DNA of 64,000 bases, taken from Thermohalobaculum sp039187815 (GTDB taxonomy: Bacteria; Pseudomonadota; Alphaproteobacteria; Rhodobacterales; Rhodobacteraceae). The stretch's first letter is position 1; every line of letters starts with the position of its first letter. The position numbers and the translations under genes were made by a program. Positions 1 through 9,376 of this stretch are shown piece by piece. Under the pieces are notes generated by a model that did not search any database, was not told the origin of the DNA, and saw only the letters and a list, made by a program, of their open reading frames with translations. The stretch covers positions 52,697-116,696 of the forward strand of contig JBCCZI010000002.1 of NCBI GenBank assembly GCA_039187815.1, written 5' to 3'.

Positions 1-155
1 CATCACACCCTCCCGCCGTCAGTCCGGCCCCCTCGATACCATCCCGATCCGCAGGTTAAAGGGGCAAATGCACCGATCCCGTCGCGCCGCGCCCGTGGCG
101 GGGGTGGACGGGGCGCCCGGGGGTTTCTAGATGGGGGGCAGACAGGGAGGCGCCC

Positions 156-584
156 ATGCCCGGTGAGGCATTCGAAGATTTGGTCGAGAACTTTGCCCTT
201 TTCGACGACTGGGAGGACCGGTACCGCTATGTGATCGATCTGGGGCGCGAGATGGATCCGCTGCCCGAGACCGAGCGCACACCCGCTCACAAGGTCGAGG
301 GCTGCGCCAGCCAGGTTTGGCTCGTGCCCGAGATCAACGGAGAGGGCGAGGCGGCACGCCTTCTGTTCCGCGGCGACAGCGATGCGATGATCGTGCGCGG
401 CTTGATCGCGGTGCTGCACAGGCTGTTCTCGGACCGTCCCGTGTCCGAGGTGGCCGAGACCGATGCGCCAGGCCAGCTGGCCCGGCTTGGCCTTACCGAG
501 GCGCTGTCCGCCCAACGCTCGAATGGTTTGCGCGCCATGGTCGCGCGGCTCCAAGGGATCGCCCAAGCCCGCATCGAGGCATGA
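156..584 (+). CDS. sufE: SufE family cysteine desulfurase activator
   Basis: SufE accepts the persulfide sulfur from the cysteine desulfurase SufS and passes it to the Suf Fe-S cluster scaffold in the cytoplasm. The 142-residue length is normal for the family. The conserved stretch HKVEGCASQVWL holds the sulfur-accepting cysteine at residue 50. The ATG at 156 follows a GGGAGG ribosome-binding site at 145-150. No other suf gene is visible, so this is a stand-alone sufE, as is common in Rhodobacterales. Its stop codon overlaps the next start as ATGA, so the two genes are probably translated together. Confidence 0.95.
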   Translation: MPGEAFEDLVENFALFDDWEDRYRYVIDLGREMDPLPETERTPAHKVEGCASQVWLVPEINGEGEAARLLFRGDSDAMIVRGLIAVLHRLFSDRPVSEVAETDAPGQLARLGLTEALSAQRSNGLRAMVARLQGIAQARIEA

Positions 585-1129
585 CCGCACGGATCGCAAT
601 CGTCTTTTTCTCGGGCACCGGCACGGCGGCGGCCTTGGCCGAGGCGGTCGCGGACGGGGTGGGCCCAGGTGCCGATCTGCAGCGGTTGCAGGGCGCGGAC
701 ATCGTGGAGGGTCGCTACAAGGCCACCGCGGCGCTCGAGGCTGTGGACGGTGCGGCGGCGGTTCTCTTTGGCTCGCCGACCTATATGGGCGGCCCCGCGG
801 CCGAGTTCAAAACCTTTGCCGATGCCAGTTCGGACCGCTGGAGCGAACAGCGCTGGGCCGGCAAGATCGCGGCGGGGTTCACCTGTGGCGGCTTTGCGAA
901 CGGCGACCAGAGCTGGACGCTCGGCTATTTCCAGGTGCTCGCCAACCAGCATGGGATGCTCTGGTGTGGGCTCGATCTGGTTGGGGAGCTGCCCGATGGG
1001 CCCAACCGCCTCGGCTGCCAGGCGGGGGCGACCGCCGCGGTGGCAGACGGACCGCCCGATGCCGGCGATCTGGCCACGGCCCGGCATCTGGGGACGCGGG
1101 TTGCGCGGCTGGTGCAACTGCGGGCCTGA
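581..1129 (+). CDS. Flavodoxin/WrbA-like FMN-binding protein
   Basis: This 182-residue protein resembles the flavodoxin/WrbA family of FMN-binding redox proteins. The N-terminal strand and phosphate loop read IVFFSGTGTAAALAEAV, and a second FMN-contact region reads FGSPTYMGGPAAEFKTF, as in WrbA-type NAD(P)H:quinone oxidoreductases. A longer upstream reading frame is open, but the ATG at 581 overlaps the sufE stop (ATGA) and starts exactly at the flavodoxin fold, so it is preferred. The electron partner cannot be told. Co-translation with sufE could point to Fe-S or redox maintenance, but that is inference. Confidence 0.85.
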   Translation: MTARIAIVFFSGTGTAAALAEAVADGVGPGADLQRLQGADIVEGRYKATAALEAVDGAAAVLFGSPTYMGGPAAEFKTFADASSDRWSEQRWAGKIAAGFTCGGFANGDQSWTLGYFQVLANQHGMLWCGLDLVGELPDGPNRLGCQAGATAAVADGPPDAGDLATARHLGTRVARLVQLRA

Positions 1130-1202
1130 GCTTGGCATTGTCAAGGCGCGCGGCCTAAGGTGACGGCCTTCCGACTCACGAGCCTTCACAAGGATGTGTG
1201 CC

Positions 1203-2216
1203 ATGGCCGATGCCCTCACGGATCTGCTCACCACCCGCGACTGGTTGTTGCTGGATGGAGCGACCGGGACCAATCTCTTTGATCTGGGGCTGCAGTCGGG
1301 CGAGGCGCCAGAGCTTTGGAACGTCGATGCGCCCGAGAAGGTGCGCGCGCTCCATGACGGCTTTGTCGGAGCAGGCTCGGACCTGATTTTGACGAATTCC
1401 TTTGGCGGCTCGGCCTATCGCCTCAAGCTGCATGACGCAGCAGATCGGGTCTATGAGCTGAACGCGCGCGCCGCCGAGCTTGCGCGCGAGTCCGCCGATG
1501 CCGTGGAACGTCCGGTGATCGTCGCCGGCTCGGTCGGCCCGACCGGTGAGATCCTCGCCCCGGTGGGCACGCTCTCGGAAGACGATGCGGCTGAGGCCTT
1601 CGCCGCCCAGATGACCGGGCTGATGGAGGGCGGCGCCGATGTGATCTGGGCCGAGACCATCAGCTCCGAGGAAGAGATGCGCGCCGCCCATCAGGCCGCC
1701 GCCTCGGTCGGCGCACCGTTCTGCGGGACGCTCAGCTTTGACACCGCCGGGCGCACGATGATGGGCGTGACCTCCGAGGGCTATGCCGCGCTGGCCGCGC
1801 GCTTCACGCCAGAGCTGATCGCCCTTGGCGCCAATTGCGGGACCGGTGCGCCGGATCTTTTGCGCACCGTCATGGGGCTGACCGCCGCTTCGCCCGATGC
1901 GGTCGTGATCGCCAAAGCCAATGCGGGTATCCCGAAGTTTTCATGCGGCTGCATCCACTATGACGGCACGCCTGAGCTGATGGCCGATTATTCTCGCCTG
2001 GCGATCGATGCCGGCGCCCGGCTGATCGGCGGCTGCTGTGGTACCAAGCCCGAGCATCTGCGGGCCATGCGGGCGGCGCTCGAGGCACACACCAAGGGGG
2101 AGCGCCCGGCGCTCGAGGCGATTGTCGAGCGCATTGGCCCCTTCAGCTCGGCGAGCGACGGCACCGGAGAGGATGCCGCTCCGGCCGAGCGCCCGCGGCG
2201 GCGGCGGCGGCGCTGA
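1203..2216 (+). CDS. bmt: Betaine-homocysteine S-methyltransferase (Bmt type)
   Basis: This protein belongs to the homocysteine S-methyltransferase family, which moves a methyl group from a donor (here probably glycine betaine) to homocysteine to make methionine. The N-terminal LLLDGATGTNL motif and the zinc-binding cysteines in GANCGTG and GGCCGT are all present. An ATG at 1194 is also in frame. The ATG at 1203 is preferred because AGGA at 1191-1194 is well placed for it and the protein then starts MADALTDLL, the usual family start. The tail ends in a run of arginines after a low-complexity stretch. A corrinoid protein gene follows 229 bases later, a pairing known from alphaproteobacterial betaine and one-carbon gene sets. 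Confidence 0.9.
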   Translation: MADALTDLLTTRDWLLLDGATGTNLFDLGLQSGEAPELWNVDAPEKVRALHDGFVGAGSDLILTNSFGGSAYRLKLHDAADRVYELNARAAELARESADAVERPVIVAGSVGPTGEILAPVGTLSEDDAAEAFAAQMTGLMEGGADVIWAETISSEEEMRAAHQAAASVGAPFCGTLSFDTAGRTMMGVTSEGYAALAARFTPELIALGANCGTGAPDLLRTVMGLTAASPDAVVIAKANAGIPKFSCGCIHYDGTPELMADYSRLAIDAGARLIGGCCGTKPEHLRAMRAALEAHTKGERPALEAIVERIGPFSSASDGTGEDAAPAERPRRRRRR

Positions 2217-2445
2217 GCGCAGCCTGGCGGACCGAGACCCCTGAGAGACCCAGCCCGCGGGCAGCTTTGTGCTGTCCGCTACCAGCGCCGCCGCACACCA
2301 GCTCCCGCTCGCCCCGCCTCGCCTGGCATCGGAATAAGCAAGCGCTGCGGTCGGTTTGCGCCATGCAGATGCCGTCTTTGAAACCTTCGATTTGCCCATG
2401 GTATCGCACAGTGGAATAACGCGTGATGACGGAGGGTACCCGATC

Positions 2446-3150
<705 letters not shown>

Positions 3151-3160
3151 GGAGACGCCC

Positions 3161-3379
3161 ATGCCGCTCGACCGCATCGTCCTCTACATCGTAGCGGGGG
3201 CGGCGGCCTGCGGCGTCGTGCTCTATGTCGGGCTCATCCTGGCGGGAGCCGCGCAGATCGGGCCGCTCGGGCTCTTGGTGCTGCTCCCGCTCGGGCTGGT
3301 CGCCTATATCGCCTGGCGGGTGATCGTCGAGCGGCTCGGCAACCGCGAGGACGATCACTACGACCGGATCGAGCGCTGA
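3161..3379 (+). CDS. Small two-helix membrane protein
   Basis: This 72-residue protein has two hydrophobic segments, about residues 5-28 and 34-54, followed by a charged C-terminal tail (LGNREDDHYDRIER). It follows the corrinoid gene after 10 bases and has its own GAGGAG ribosome-binding site. The following YbjQ gene starts 10 bases later. The family is not recognised, and no function can be assigned beyond an inner-membrane protein in this operon. Confidence 0.75.
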   Translation: MPLDRIVLYIVAGAAACGVVLYVGLILAGAAQIGPLGLLVLLPLGLVAYIAWRVIVERLGNREDDHYDRIER

Positions 3380-3389
3380 GGAGCCCATC

Positions 3390-3710
3390 ATGCTGATGGT
3401 CACCACCGATGAGATCGCCGGGCACCAGATCGTGCAGGTGCTGGGATTGGTGCGCGGCTCGACCGTGCGGGCCAAGCATATCGGCTCGGATATCGTGGCC
3501 TCGCTTCGCAATCTGGTGGGCGGTGAGGTCCGGGAATACGCCCAGCTGATGGCCGGCGCGCGCGAGCAGGCGCTCGACCGCATGGCCGACGAGGCGCGCG
3601 GGATGGGCGCCGATGCGGTGGTGGCGGTGCGCATGACCACGGCGGCCATCGCGGCCTCGTCCTCCGAGGTGCTGGCCTATGGCACCGCCGTCCGCCTCGC
3701 CCCCCAATGA
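3390..3710 (+). CDS. YbjQ/UPF0145 family protein
   Basis: The 106-residue sequence matches the YbjQ (UPF0145, heavy-metal-binding-like) family. The N-terminal TTDEIAGHQIVQVLGLVRG strand-loop, the central ARE..ALDRMADEARGMGADAV helix and the C-terminal AYGTAV strand are characteristic. The molecular role of the family is unsettled; it forms small oligomeric rings. A ribosome-binding site (GAGGAG) precedes the ATG. The stop codon overlaps the DUF1638 start as ATGA, indicating translational coupling. Confidence 0.88.
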   Translation: MLMVTTDEIAGHQIVQVLGLVRGSTVRAKHIGSDIVASLRNLVGGEVREYAQLMAGAREQALDRMADEARGMGADAVVAVRMTTAAIAASSSEVLAYGTAVRLAPQ

Positions 3711-4366
3711 GCGCGCCCGGCTTTGAGGCCCTGACCGAGACCGGATGGGAGCGCGCGGGCCCCACCAGCGGCGCCGTGACGCTGATCGCCTGCGGGGCTT
3801 TGGCGCGTGAGGTCCTGGCGCTCCAGCAGGCGAACGGGTGGGAGTGGATGCGCCTCACCTGCCTGCCGGCCAAGCTCCACAACGCCCCCGAGCGCATCCC
3901 CGACGCTGTGCGCCGCCGCATCCGCGAGGTCCGCGACGAGGGCGCGCGGGCGGTCTTCGTGCTCTATGCGGATTGCGGGACAGGCGGGCTGCTCGACCGG
4001 GTCTGCGAGGAGGAGGGTGCCACCCGCATCCCCGGCCCCCATTGCTACAGCTTTTTCGCAGGCAACGAGGCCTTTGCCGAGACGGCCGAGGAGGAGGACC
4101 TCACCGCCTTCTTCCTCACCGACTTTTTGGCGCGGCAGTTCGATACGCTGATCTGGCGGGGGCTGGGGCTCAATCGCCATCCGGACATGCGGGACATGCT
4201 GTTTGGCCACTACACCAAGCTGGTCTATCTTGTTCAGGCCGAGGACCCAGTGCTCGATGCCCGGGCAGAAGAGGCCGCGCACCGCTTGGGCTTGGCCTAT
4301 GAGCGTCGCGTCACCGGCTATGGGGACCTGGCCCCGTTCCTCGCGCACGCGGCCGCCGCACGCTGA
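3707..4366 (+). CDS. DUF1638 domain protein
   Basis: This 219-residue protein carries the DUF1638 features: a Cys in IACGALAREV near the N-terminus, LPAKLHNAPERIP, the YADCGTGG motif, and the HCYSFFAG segment. Proteins of this family usually sit beside corrinoid proteins and methyltetrahydrofolate or betaine methyltransferases, as here, so a role in corrinoid-dependent methyl transfer is likely but unproven. The conserved cysteine and histidine residues suggest metal or cofactor binding. It is the last gene of the operon that starts with the corrinoid protein. Confidence 0.88.
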   Translation: MSAPGFEALTETGWERAGPTSGAVTLIACGALAREVLALQQANGWEWMRLTCLPAKLHNAPERIPDAVRRRIREVRDEGARAVFVLYADCGTGGLLDRVCEEEGATRIPGPHCYSFFAGNEAFAETAEEEDLTAFFLTDFLARQFDTLIWRGLGLNRHPDMRDMLFGHYTKLVYLVQAEDPVLDARAEEAAHRLGLAYERRVTGYGDLAPFLAHAAAAR

Positions 4367-4452
4367 TCCTGCGGATCTGGGCGGTCTGCCATCCTGCGAT
4401 TCGGGAAAAGATCGCTCCTGGCTTCTGCCGGAGCGGGAGTCGTCTCACGTCG

Positions 4453-5202
4453 TCAGTCGTCTTTCACGATCCGCAAATGGGGGCGGACGGCGCGGCGTGG
4501 GCGCGCGGCCGCGGGGCCGTCGGCCCGTCCACCGTCGATCGCGGTCAGCGGGCTGGCAGGTGCTGCCTGCGACCCTTCGAAGGGCTGCGGATCCTCGGCA
4601 AAGCCCAGCACCGGCTCGGCACGGGGCGCGCGCGGGGCGGTTTCAGCGACCGGGCGGATCGACATCTCCTCGATCCGAAAGCGCAGGCGGTCGTCGCGGT
4701 GGCGCGGCGCCATGCCGGTCACCGGCACAAGCCCGCCCAACACCCGGTCGATCGCGCCGAAATCCGAGCGCAGCGGCAGCAGCAGCACCTCCCACATTTC
4801 GTTCTCGGAGAGAGTCGAGGAGAGGCGGGCATAGCCGATCCCGGGCTCGGCCAGCGCCTCCTCGATGAGGGCGGCAAAGCTCTCGCGGGCGCGCCCCTCC
4901 ATCATCGAGCGGGCGCTCATGCCGCGCAGCTCCATGCCAAATGCCTCGATCAGCGCCGTGCCCGCCAGGCGGAAGCGCAGATTGCCGCCGCCCAGATCCT
5001 CAAGGATAAACAGATTGCGCGCGCTGCAGCGCATGTCGCGTGGGTCAACTTCGGCTCGGTAAGGGACCGGCCGGCCAGCGCGCAGCGACTCCCAGTACGC
5101 GCTCAATGCGCGGATTTCCGAATGGATCATGTCGTCCGTCCTGCGCGCCCGTTCCCGTGCCAGATCGAGGCAGCTCCCGAAAGTATTTCCATCGTCGGCC
5201 AT
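4453..5202 (-). CDS. PAS domain (PAS_5-type) protein
   Basis: The 249-residue protein resembles the PAS_5 family common in alphaproteobacteria. The region from about residue 25 to 180 contains IRALSAYWESLRAGR, then FILEDLGGGNLRFRLAGT and the LPLRSD..IDRVLGGLVP strand, which form the PAS-like sensor fold. The last 60-70 residues are proline- and alanine-rich and probably disordered, ending in LRIVKDD. No output domain is present, so it is a sensor or ligand-binding protein of unknown signal. The start has an AAGGGA ribosome-binding site. It is transcribed away from gmk. Confidence 0.82.
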   Translation of the reverse strand: MADDGNTFGSCLDLARERARRTDDMIHSEIRALSAYWESLRAGRPVPYRAEVDPRDMRCSARNLFILEDLGGGNLRFRLAGTALIEAFGMELRGMSARSMMEGRARESFAALIEEALAEPGIGYARLSSTLSENEMWEVLLLPLRSDFGAIDRVLGGLVPVTGMAPRHRDDRLRFRIEEMSIRPVAETAPRAPRAEPVLGFAEDPQPFEGSQAAPASPLTAIDGGRADGPAAARPRRAVRPHLRIVKDD

Positions 5203-5373
5203 CCCATTTCCCTTTTCTTAACAGTTCGGCCCGCGGACTTCCATGTCCGAGGCGGCTCGAAGGGACTGGAGCAAGCGCCGTGCCAACTCGGCCCAGGCGG
5301 GCGCGATTGAGGGGCCGTTGACGCCATCTCGCGCCTCGCGCAGGGTGCGCGCACAGAAAAGACGGGAGGCCCC

Positions 5374-6057
5374 ATGGCATCGGATCAGGAGAGCGGCGAG
5401 CCGAAACGCCGGCGGGGTATTTTGGTGGTGTTGTCCTCGCCCTCTGGCGCGGGCAAGTCGACTTTGGCGCGCCGGCTGCTGGCCTCAGACCCGCGGTTCC
5501 GGCTCTCGGTCTCGGCGACAACGCGGCTCGCGCGCCCCGGCGAGATCGAGGGCGAGGACTATTTTTTCGTCTCACATCAAAGGTTTGGCAAGATGGTGGA
5601 TGAGGGCGATATGCTCGAGCACGCCCGCGTCTTCGGCAATCTCTATGGCACCCCGCGCGCGCCTGTCGAGACGGCGATCGTCGAGGGGCGGGACGTGGTC
5701 TTCGATGTGGACTGGCAGGGGGCACAACAGCTCCGCGTCTCGGAACTCGCCCTGTCGGTGGTCTCGATTTTCATCCTTCCGCCCTCGATCGCCGAGCTCG
5801 AGCGGCGTCTGCGGGCCCGGGGAAAAGACAGCGCCGAGGTCATCGGATCGCGCATGCGCCAGGCCCGCGCCGAGATCAGCCACTGGGCGGAATACGATTA
5901 CGTCCTGATAAACGACGACATCGACCTGTGCTATTCCCGGATTGAGACAATCCTGCGGGCTGAGCGGATGAACCGCCAGCGCCTCGGCACCTGGCTGTTT
6001 TCACAAGTCGACAGGCTCTATGGGGAGTTCGAGGCGCGCGGGGGAGACGGATCATGA
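5374..6057 (+). CDS. gmk: Guanylate kinase
   Basis: Guanylate kinase phosphorylates GMP to GDP with ATP in the cytoplasm. The P-loop SSPSGAGKST lies at residues 21-30. The GMP-binding region follows (SVSATTRLARPGE, then GEDYFFVSHQRF), then DVDWQGAQQL, and the lid-region arginines are in SRMRQARAEI. The length of 227 residues is slightly long because of a short charged N-terminal extension. The ATG follows a GGGAGG ribosome-binding site. Its stop overlaps the carbonic anhydrase-like gene as ATGA. Confidence 0.97.
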   Translation: MASDQESGEPKRRRGILVVLSSPSGAGKSTLARRLLASDPRFRLSVSATTRLARPGEIEGEDYFFVSHQRFGKMVDEGDMLEHARVFGNLYGTPRAPVETAIVEGRDVVFDVDWQGAQQLRVSELALSVVSIFILPPSIAELERRLRARGKDSAEVIGSRMRQARAEISHWAEYDYVLINDDIDLCYSRIETILRAERMNRQRLGTWLFSQVDRLYGEFEARGGDGS

Positions 6058-6581
6058 CACTCTATGCCCTTAACGGGCGGCGGCCGAGTCTGCCCGATGC
6101 GCCCTGGTTCGCCGCGCCCAATGCTCAGGTGATCGGCGATGTTGTGATCGGGCCTGAGGTCTCGATCTGGTTCGGCGCGGTTCTGCGCGGCGACAACGAG
6201 CCGATCACGCTCGGGCGCGGGACCAATGTGCAGGACAACTGCGTCTTTCACACCGATCCGGGCTTTCCAATGACACTTGGCGAAGACGTGACCGTCGGGC
6301 ACAGCGCGATCTTGCATGGCTGCTCGGTGGACGATGGCAGCCTGATCGGCATGGGCGCGATTGTGTTGAACGGCGCGCGCATCGGCAAGGGCTGCCTGAT
6401 CGGCGCCAAGGCGTTGGTGACCGAAGGCAAGGAGATCCCCGACGGCTCGATGGTGCTCGGTGCACCGGGCAAGATCGCGCGGGTGCTGGCGCCCGAGCAG
6501 CAGGAGGGCCTGCGCCGGGCCGCCGATATCTATCGCGAGAAGCTCGGCCGTTATCGCACGGGGCTCACGCCCATTGGTTAG
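6054..6581 (+). CDS. Gamma-carbonic anhydrase family protein
   Basis: This is a left-handed beta-helix (hexapeptide repeat) protein of the gamma-carbonic anhydrase/YrdA family, 175 residues long. The zinc-ligand histidines are placed as in the family: H66 (VFHTD), H83 (VGHSA) and H88 (LHGC). R45 and D47 (LRGDN) near the active site are also kept. Many members bind zinc but have weak or no proven anhydrase activity. It overlaps gmk by four bases and is probably co-translated with it. Confidence 0.93.
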   Translation: MTLYALNGRRPSLPDAPWFAAPNAQVIGDVVIGPEVSIWFGAVLRGDNEPITLGRGTNVQDNCVFHTDPGFPMTLGEDVTVGHSAILHGCSVDDGSLIGMGAIVLNGARIGKGCLIGAKALVTEGKEIPDGSMVLGAPGKIARVLAPEQQEGLRRAADIYREKLGRYRTGLTPIG

Positions 6582-6590
6582 AACGGGCCG

Positions 6591-7259
6591 CTAGAACGGG
6601 CGGAGCGTGATCTCGGCGGTGGTGCCGGAGACGACCGGCTCGAACAGGGCGCCAGCTTGTCGGGCCGCATCGCGCACCAACAGAAACTCGACCGTGCGCG
6701 GATCGCAGCCTGGCCCCGGCTTTTGCTCGGTCAGCAGCAGCGCGACCATAGCGGCGCGGCGCTCGAGATCGACGCCGTCCACGCGAACCGCGACGGGATA
6801 GTCTGTCTCCGGGGCAAGCCGGATCGACAGCGCGCCCCTCATGCCGAGCAATTGGCGGAGACAGAGCGCCGAGAGCGCCACGGTCCGGGCCAGCATCCGA
6901 CCGATGGGGGGACCCTCGGCCCCCTGGCGGCTGAGGGGGATCCGTGGCCCGGCCAGCATTGCCTCGACAATCGCCAGCACCTTGGGCCGCGCCATGCCGC
7001 CGGCCTCGGTGCCTGCGCCAAGCGCCAGGCGGTGGAAGGCGAGCACATCCGCCGAGCGCCGGGCGCTCTGTCCGATCAGCGTGATTTCCTCGGTCGCGGG
7101 CATGCCGGCCATCTCGCCCAACAGATCCATGCCGTTCACCACCGCCCCGACCGGACTGACCAGGTCATGGCAGATGCGCGAGGCCACGGCTTGTGCCAGA
7201 TGCTGTTGCGGCGATAGGCTCATGGTTGGTTGGTCTGCATTCGCGGGGGAGAGGTCCAT
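6591..7259 (-). CDS. chpT: Histidine phosphotransferase ChpT
   Basis: ChpT relays phosphate from the hybrid kinase CckA to the cell-cycle regulator CtrA and to CpdR. The N-terminal helix contains the phospho-acceptor motif SRICHDLVSPVGAVVNG (His at residue 31), typical of ChpT, followed by a degenerate ATPase-like domain. The length of 222 residues is normal. Two starts are possible. The ATG at 7259 has a good GAGGAAG upstream, inside the opposing gene; the ATG at 7223 lacks one. With the first start the gene shares the palindrome CATG with the divergent DUF3553 gene. Rhodobacterales use this pathway mainly for motility, gene transfer agent and signalling genes. Confidence 0.88.
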   Translation of the reverse strand: MDLSPANADQPTMSLSPQQHLAQAVASRICHDLVSPVGAVVNGMDLLGEMAGMPATEEITLIGQSARRSADVLAFHRLALGAGTEAGGMARPKVLAIVEAMLAGPRIPLSRQGAEGPPIGRMLARTVALSALCLRQLLGMRGALSIRLAPETDYPVAVRVDGVDLERRAAMVALLLTEQKPGPGCDPRTVEFLLVRDAARQAGALFEPVVSGTTAEITLRPF

Positions 7260-7437
7260 GTCGTCAAGCTTCCTCGGAGTGGGCGCAATCGTTCGGCATC
7301 GGGAGCGGCCGGAATGGGGTCTCGGCCAGGTTCAGTCGATCGTGGGTGACCGCATAACGGTGAATTTCGAAAACGAAGGCAAGATCGTTCTGCTGGGCCA
7401 TGTCCCGCTCGACCTGGTCGACGTCGATCTTTACTAG
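7258..7437 (+). CDS. DUF3553 small protein
   Basis: This 59-residue protein fits DUF3553. It has a short beta-rich sequence with VGAIVRHRERPEWGLGQVQS, then DRITVNFENEGKIVL and a C-terminal LDLVDVDL. The pattern resembles small SH3-like or CarD/UvrD-C-like nucleic-acid-associated folds, but the function is unknown. The ATG at 7258 is preceded by GGGGGAGAGG. The gene lies divergently beside chpT, and the two start codons overlap. Confidence 0.85.
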   Translation: MSSSFLGVGAIVRHRERPEWGLGQVQSIVGDRITVNFENEGKIVLLGHVPLDLVDVDLY

Positions 7438-7670
7438 ACCACGCGAAGTCAACCGATCTAACCGTAACGCTGTGCAACGGGTTTGGCAATGTGAGCGCCA
7501 GCGATGCAAGAGCGATGCGTCGCCTGCACATGGTCCGAGAGCCCGTTTTGCGCCGCGCAGTTGCACCCAGCACCACAGATCAATAAGGTCCGACACGCCC
7601 GCGACGGGGCAGAGGGGCAGTGGCTGCCTCGGCTGACGCCCGCGCGGCGATGGCGGAAAGGAAGCTCTGA

Positions 7671-8474
7671 ATGCGGATCGACGCTGGCCGGTTCACGGTG
7701 AGACTGGCCGAAAGCGATCGGGACGTGGCGGCGGCCCAGCGCCTGCGATACCGCGTGTTTGTCGAGGAGATGGGTGCCACTGCGAGCCCTGAAGATGCTG
7801 CTGCCCGGCGAGAGAGCGACCGGTTCGACGCGCACTTTGAGCACCTATTGTTAATCGATGGTGAATGCGAGGATCCGGACAAAGAAGCGGGCGTCGTCGG
7901 CGTCTACCGGCTGATGCGCGGCGCCCGGGCGCGCGAGGGCATCGGCTTCTATGGCGCCGACGAATACGATCTCAGCAAGCTGGTCCATTATCCCACCGAG
8001 ACGCTGGAGCTCGGACGCTCCTGCGTGGATGTGGACTACCGCGGTGGGGCGGGGATGCATCTGCTCTGGACCGGGCTCGGCCAATATGTCTCCGAGCACG
8101 ACATCGAGATCCTGTTCGGGGTGGCCAGCTTCCACGGTCGCGATCCCGCGCCGCTGGCCCAGGCGCTGTCCTATCTCCACTACAACCATCTCGCGCCCGA
8201 GCCGTTGCGGGTGCGCGCGGCCGCGGGCGCTTATACCGACATGGCCATGCTGCCGCCCGAGGAGGTCTCGAAGATTGAGGCGATGCGCCAGATCCCGACC
8301 CTGATCAAGGCCTATATCCGCCTCGGCGGCTATGTGGGCGACGGCGCCTTCATCGACCATGCCTTCAACACGGTCGATGTGTGCCTGTTGATGGACACCA
8401 CCTCGATGGTGCAGCGCTATCGCAAGTTCTACTCGCGCCAGCGGGGTGGCGCGGTCGACCGCATTCTCGGCTGA
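7671..8474 (+). CDS. olsB: Ornithine-acyl[ACP] N-acyltransferase (GNAT)
   Basis: OlsB transfers a 3-hydroxy fatty acid to the alpha-amino group of ornithine, making lyso-ornithine lipid. The protein (267 residues) belongs to the GNAT-type hemolysin-like acyltransferases: AQRLRYRVFVEEMGA near the N-terminus, then the core ETLELGRSCVDVDYRGG, and a later SYLHYNHLAPEPLR segment. A ribosome-binding site (AAAGGAAG) precedes the ATG. The next gene, 9 bases downstream, is the second enzyme of the pathway, which strongly supports the call. Confidence 0.92.
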   Translation: MRIDAGRFTVRLAESDRDVAAAQRLRYRVFVEEMGATASPEDAAARRESDRFDAHFEHLLLIDGECEDPDKEAGVVGVYRLMRGARAREGIGFYGADEYDLSKLVHYPTETLELGRSCVDVDYRGGAGMHLLWTGLGQYVSEHDIEILFGVASFHGRDPAPLAQALSYLHYNHLAPEPLRVRAAAGAYTDMAMLPPEEVSKIEAMRQIPTLIKAYIRLGGYVGDGAFIDHAFNTVDVCLLMDTTSMVQRYRKFYSRQRGGAVDRILG

Positions 8475-8483
8475 CCGGCGCCG

Positions 8484-9332
8484 ATGACGACCTGGAACGA
8501 CACCGACCCGCCCGCCCTTGCGCCGCCGAGCCTGCCCAAGCGCCTGCGCGGCGGCATCCGCGTCGGGTCCATGCTGTTGGTCACCCTGGTCGCGCTGGGG
8601 CTGTTCCTGGTGGGCCGGGCCTTGCGCCATTGGCTCGGGCGCTGGGTGACCTTCCATTTCAGCGTCGCGCGGTGGTGGAGCCGGATCTGCCTCTGGCTGA
8701 CGGGCCTGCGCCACGAGGTCGAGGGCATGCCGATCGGGGCCGGCGCGCTGATGGCAAACCATTGCTCTTGGATCGACATCCTGGCGCTGCGCTCGTGCAC
8801 GCTGATCTATTTCGTGTCCAAGGCCGAGGTGGCGAACTGGCCAGGCGTGGGCTTTTTGACCCGCGTGACCGGCACGGTCTTCATCGAACGCCGCCGTGTC
8901 GAGGCCAAACGCCAGGAGGAGATCCTGCTCGAGCGGGTCCAGGCCCAGCAGTTGCTCTGCATCTTCCCAGAGGGCACCTCGACCGACGGGCTGCGGGTGC
9001 TGCCCTTCAAATCCTCGCTGTTCGCGGCGTTCCACCATGACGGGCATGGCGAGGACATCATGGTCCAGCCGGTCAGCCTGCGCTATCTGCCCGCCGAGGG
9101 TTCGGGCCTGCCGCCCAGTTTCTACGGCTGGTGGGGCAGCATGGGGTTCGAGCAGCACATCTGGGATGTCTGCTGCCGCTCCTCTGGCGGGGTGGCCCGG
9201 GTGATCTTCCATCCGCCGGTGCGCGCCACGGCCTTTGCCGACCGCAAGGCGCTGGCCGCCCATTGCGGCGCCGCCGTCGCCGAGGGCCACGCGCGCGCCG
9301 GCCCCGCCCGCCTCAGCGCCTCAGGAGCCTAG
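8484..9332 (+). CDS. olsA: Lyso-ornithine lipid O-acyltransferase
   Basis: OlsA adds the second acyl chain to lyso-ornithine lipid at the inner membrane. The PlsC/LPLAT motifs are clear: NHCSWID (H93-x4-D98) for catalysis and FPEGTSTDG for substrate binding. One hydrophobic segment at about residues 28-45 anchors the enzyme. The gene has no clear ribosome-binding site of its own and sits 9 bases after olsB, so it is probably translationally coupled. Ornithine lipids often replace phospholipids under phosphate limitation. Confidence 0.92.
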   Translation: MTTWNDTDPPALAPPSLPKRLRGGIRVGSMLLVTLVALGLFLVGRALRHWLGRWVTFHFSVARWWSRICLWLTGLRHEVEGMPIGAGALMANHCSWIDILALRSCTLIYFVSKAEVANWPGVGFLTRVTGTVFIERRRVEAKRQEEILLERVQAQQLLCIFPEGTSTDGLRVLPFKSSLFAAFHHDGHGEDIMVQPVSLRYLPAEGSGLPPSFYGWWGSMGFEQHIWDVCCRSSGGVARVIFHPPVRATAFADRKALAAHCGAAVAEGHARAGPARLSASGA

Positions 9333-9376
9333 CGCAGCGGCGGCCTAGCGCCCCTTCCGGTCGCCTGGCACCCGGG

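Noticed and set aside
2217..2445. Possible cobalamin or SAM/SAH-type riboswitch before the corrinoid protein gene
   Set aside because: The region was read for the conserved B12-box and SAH/SAM core elements and none was convincing. A covariance-model search would settle it.
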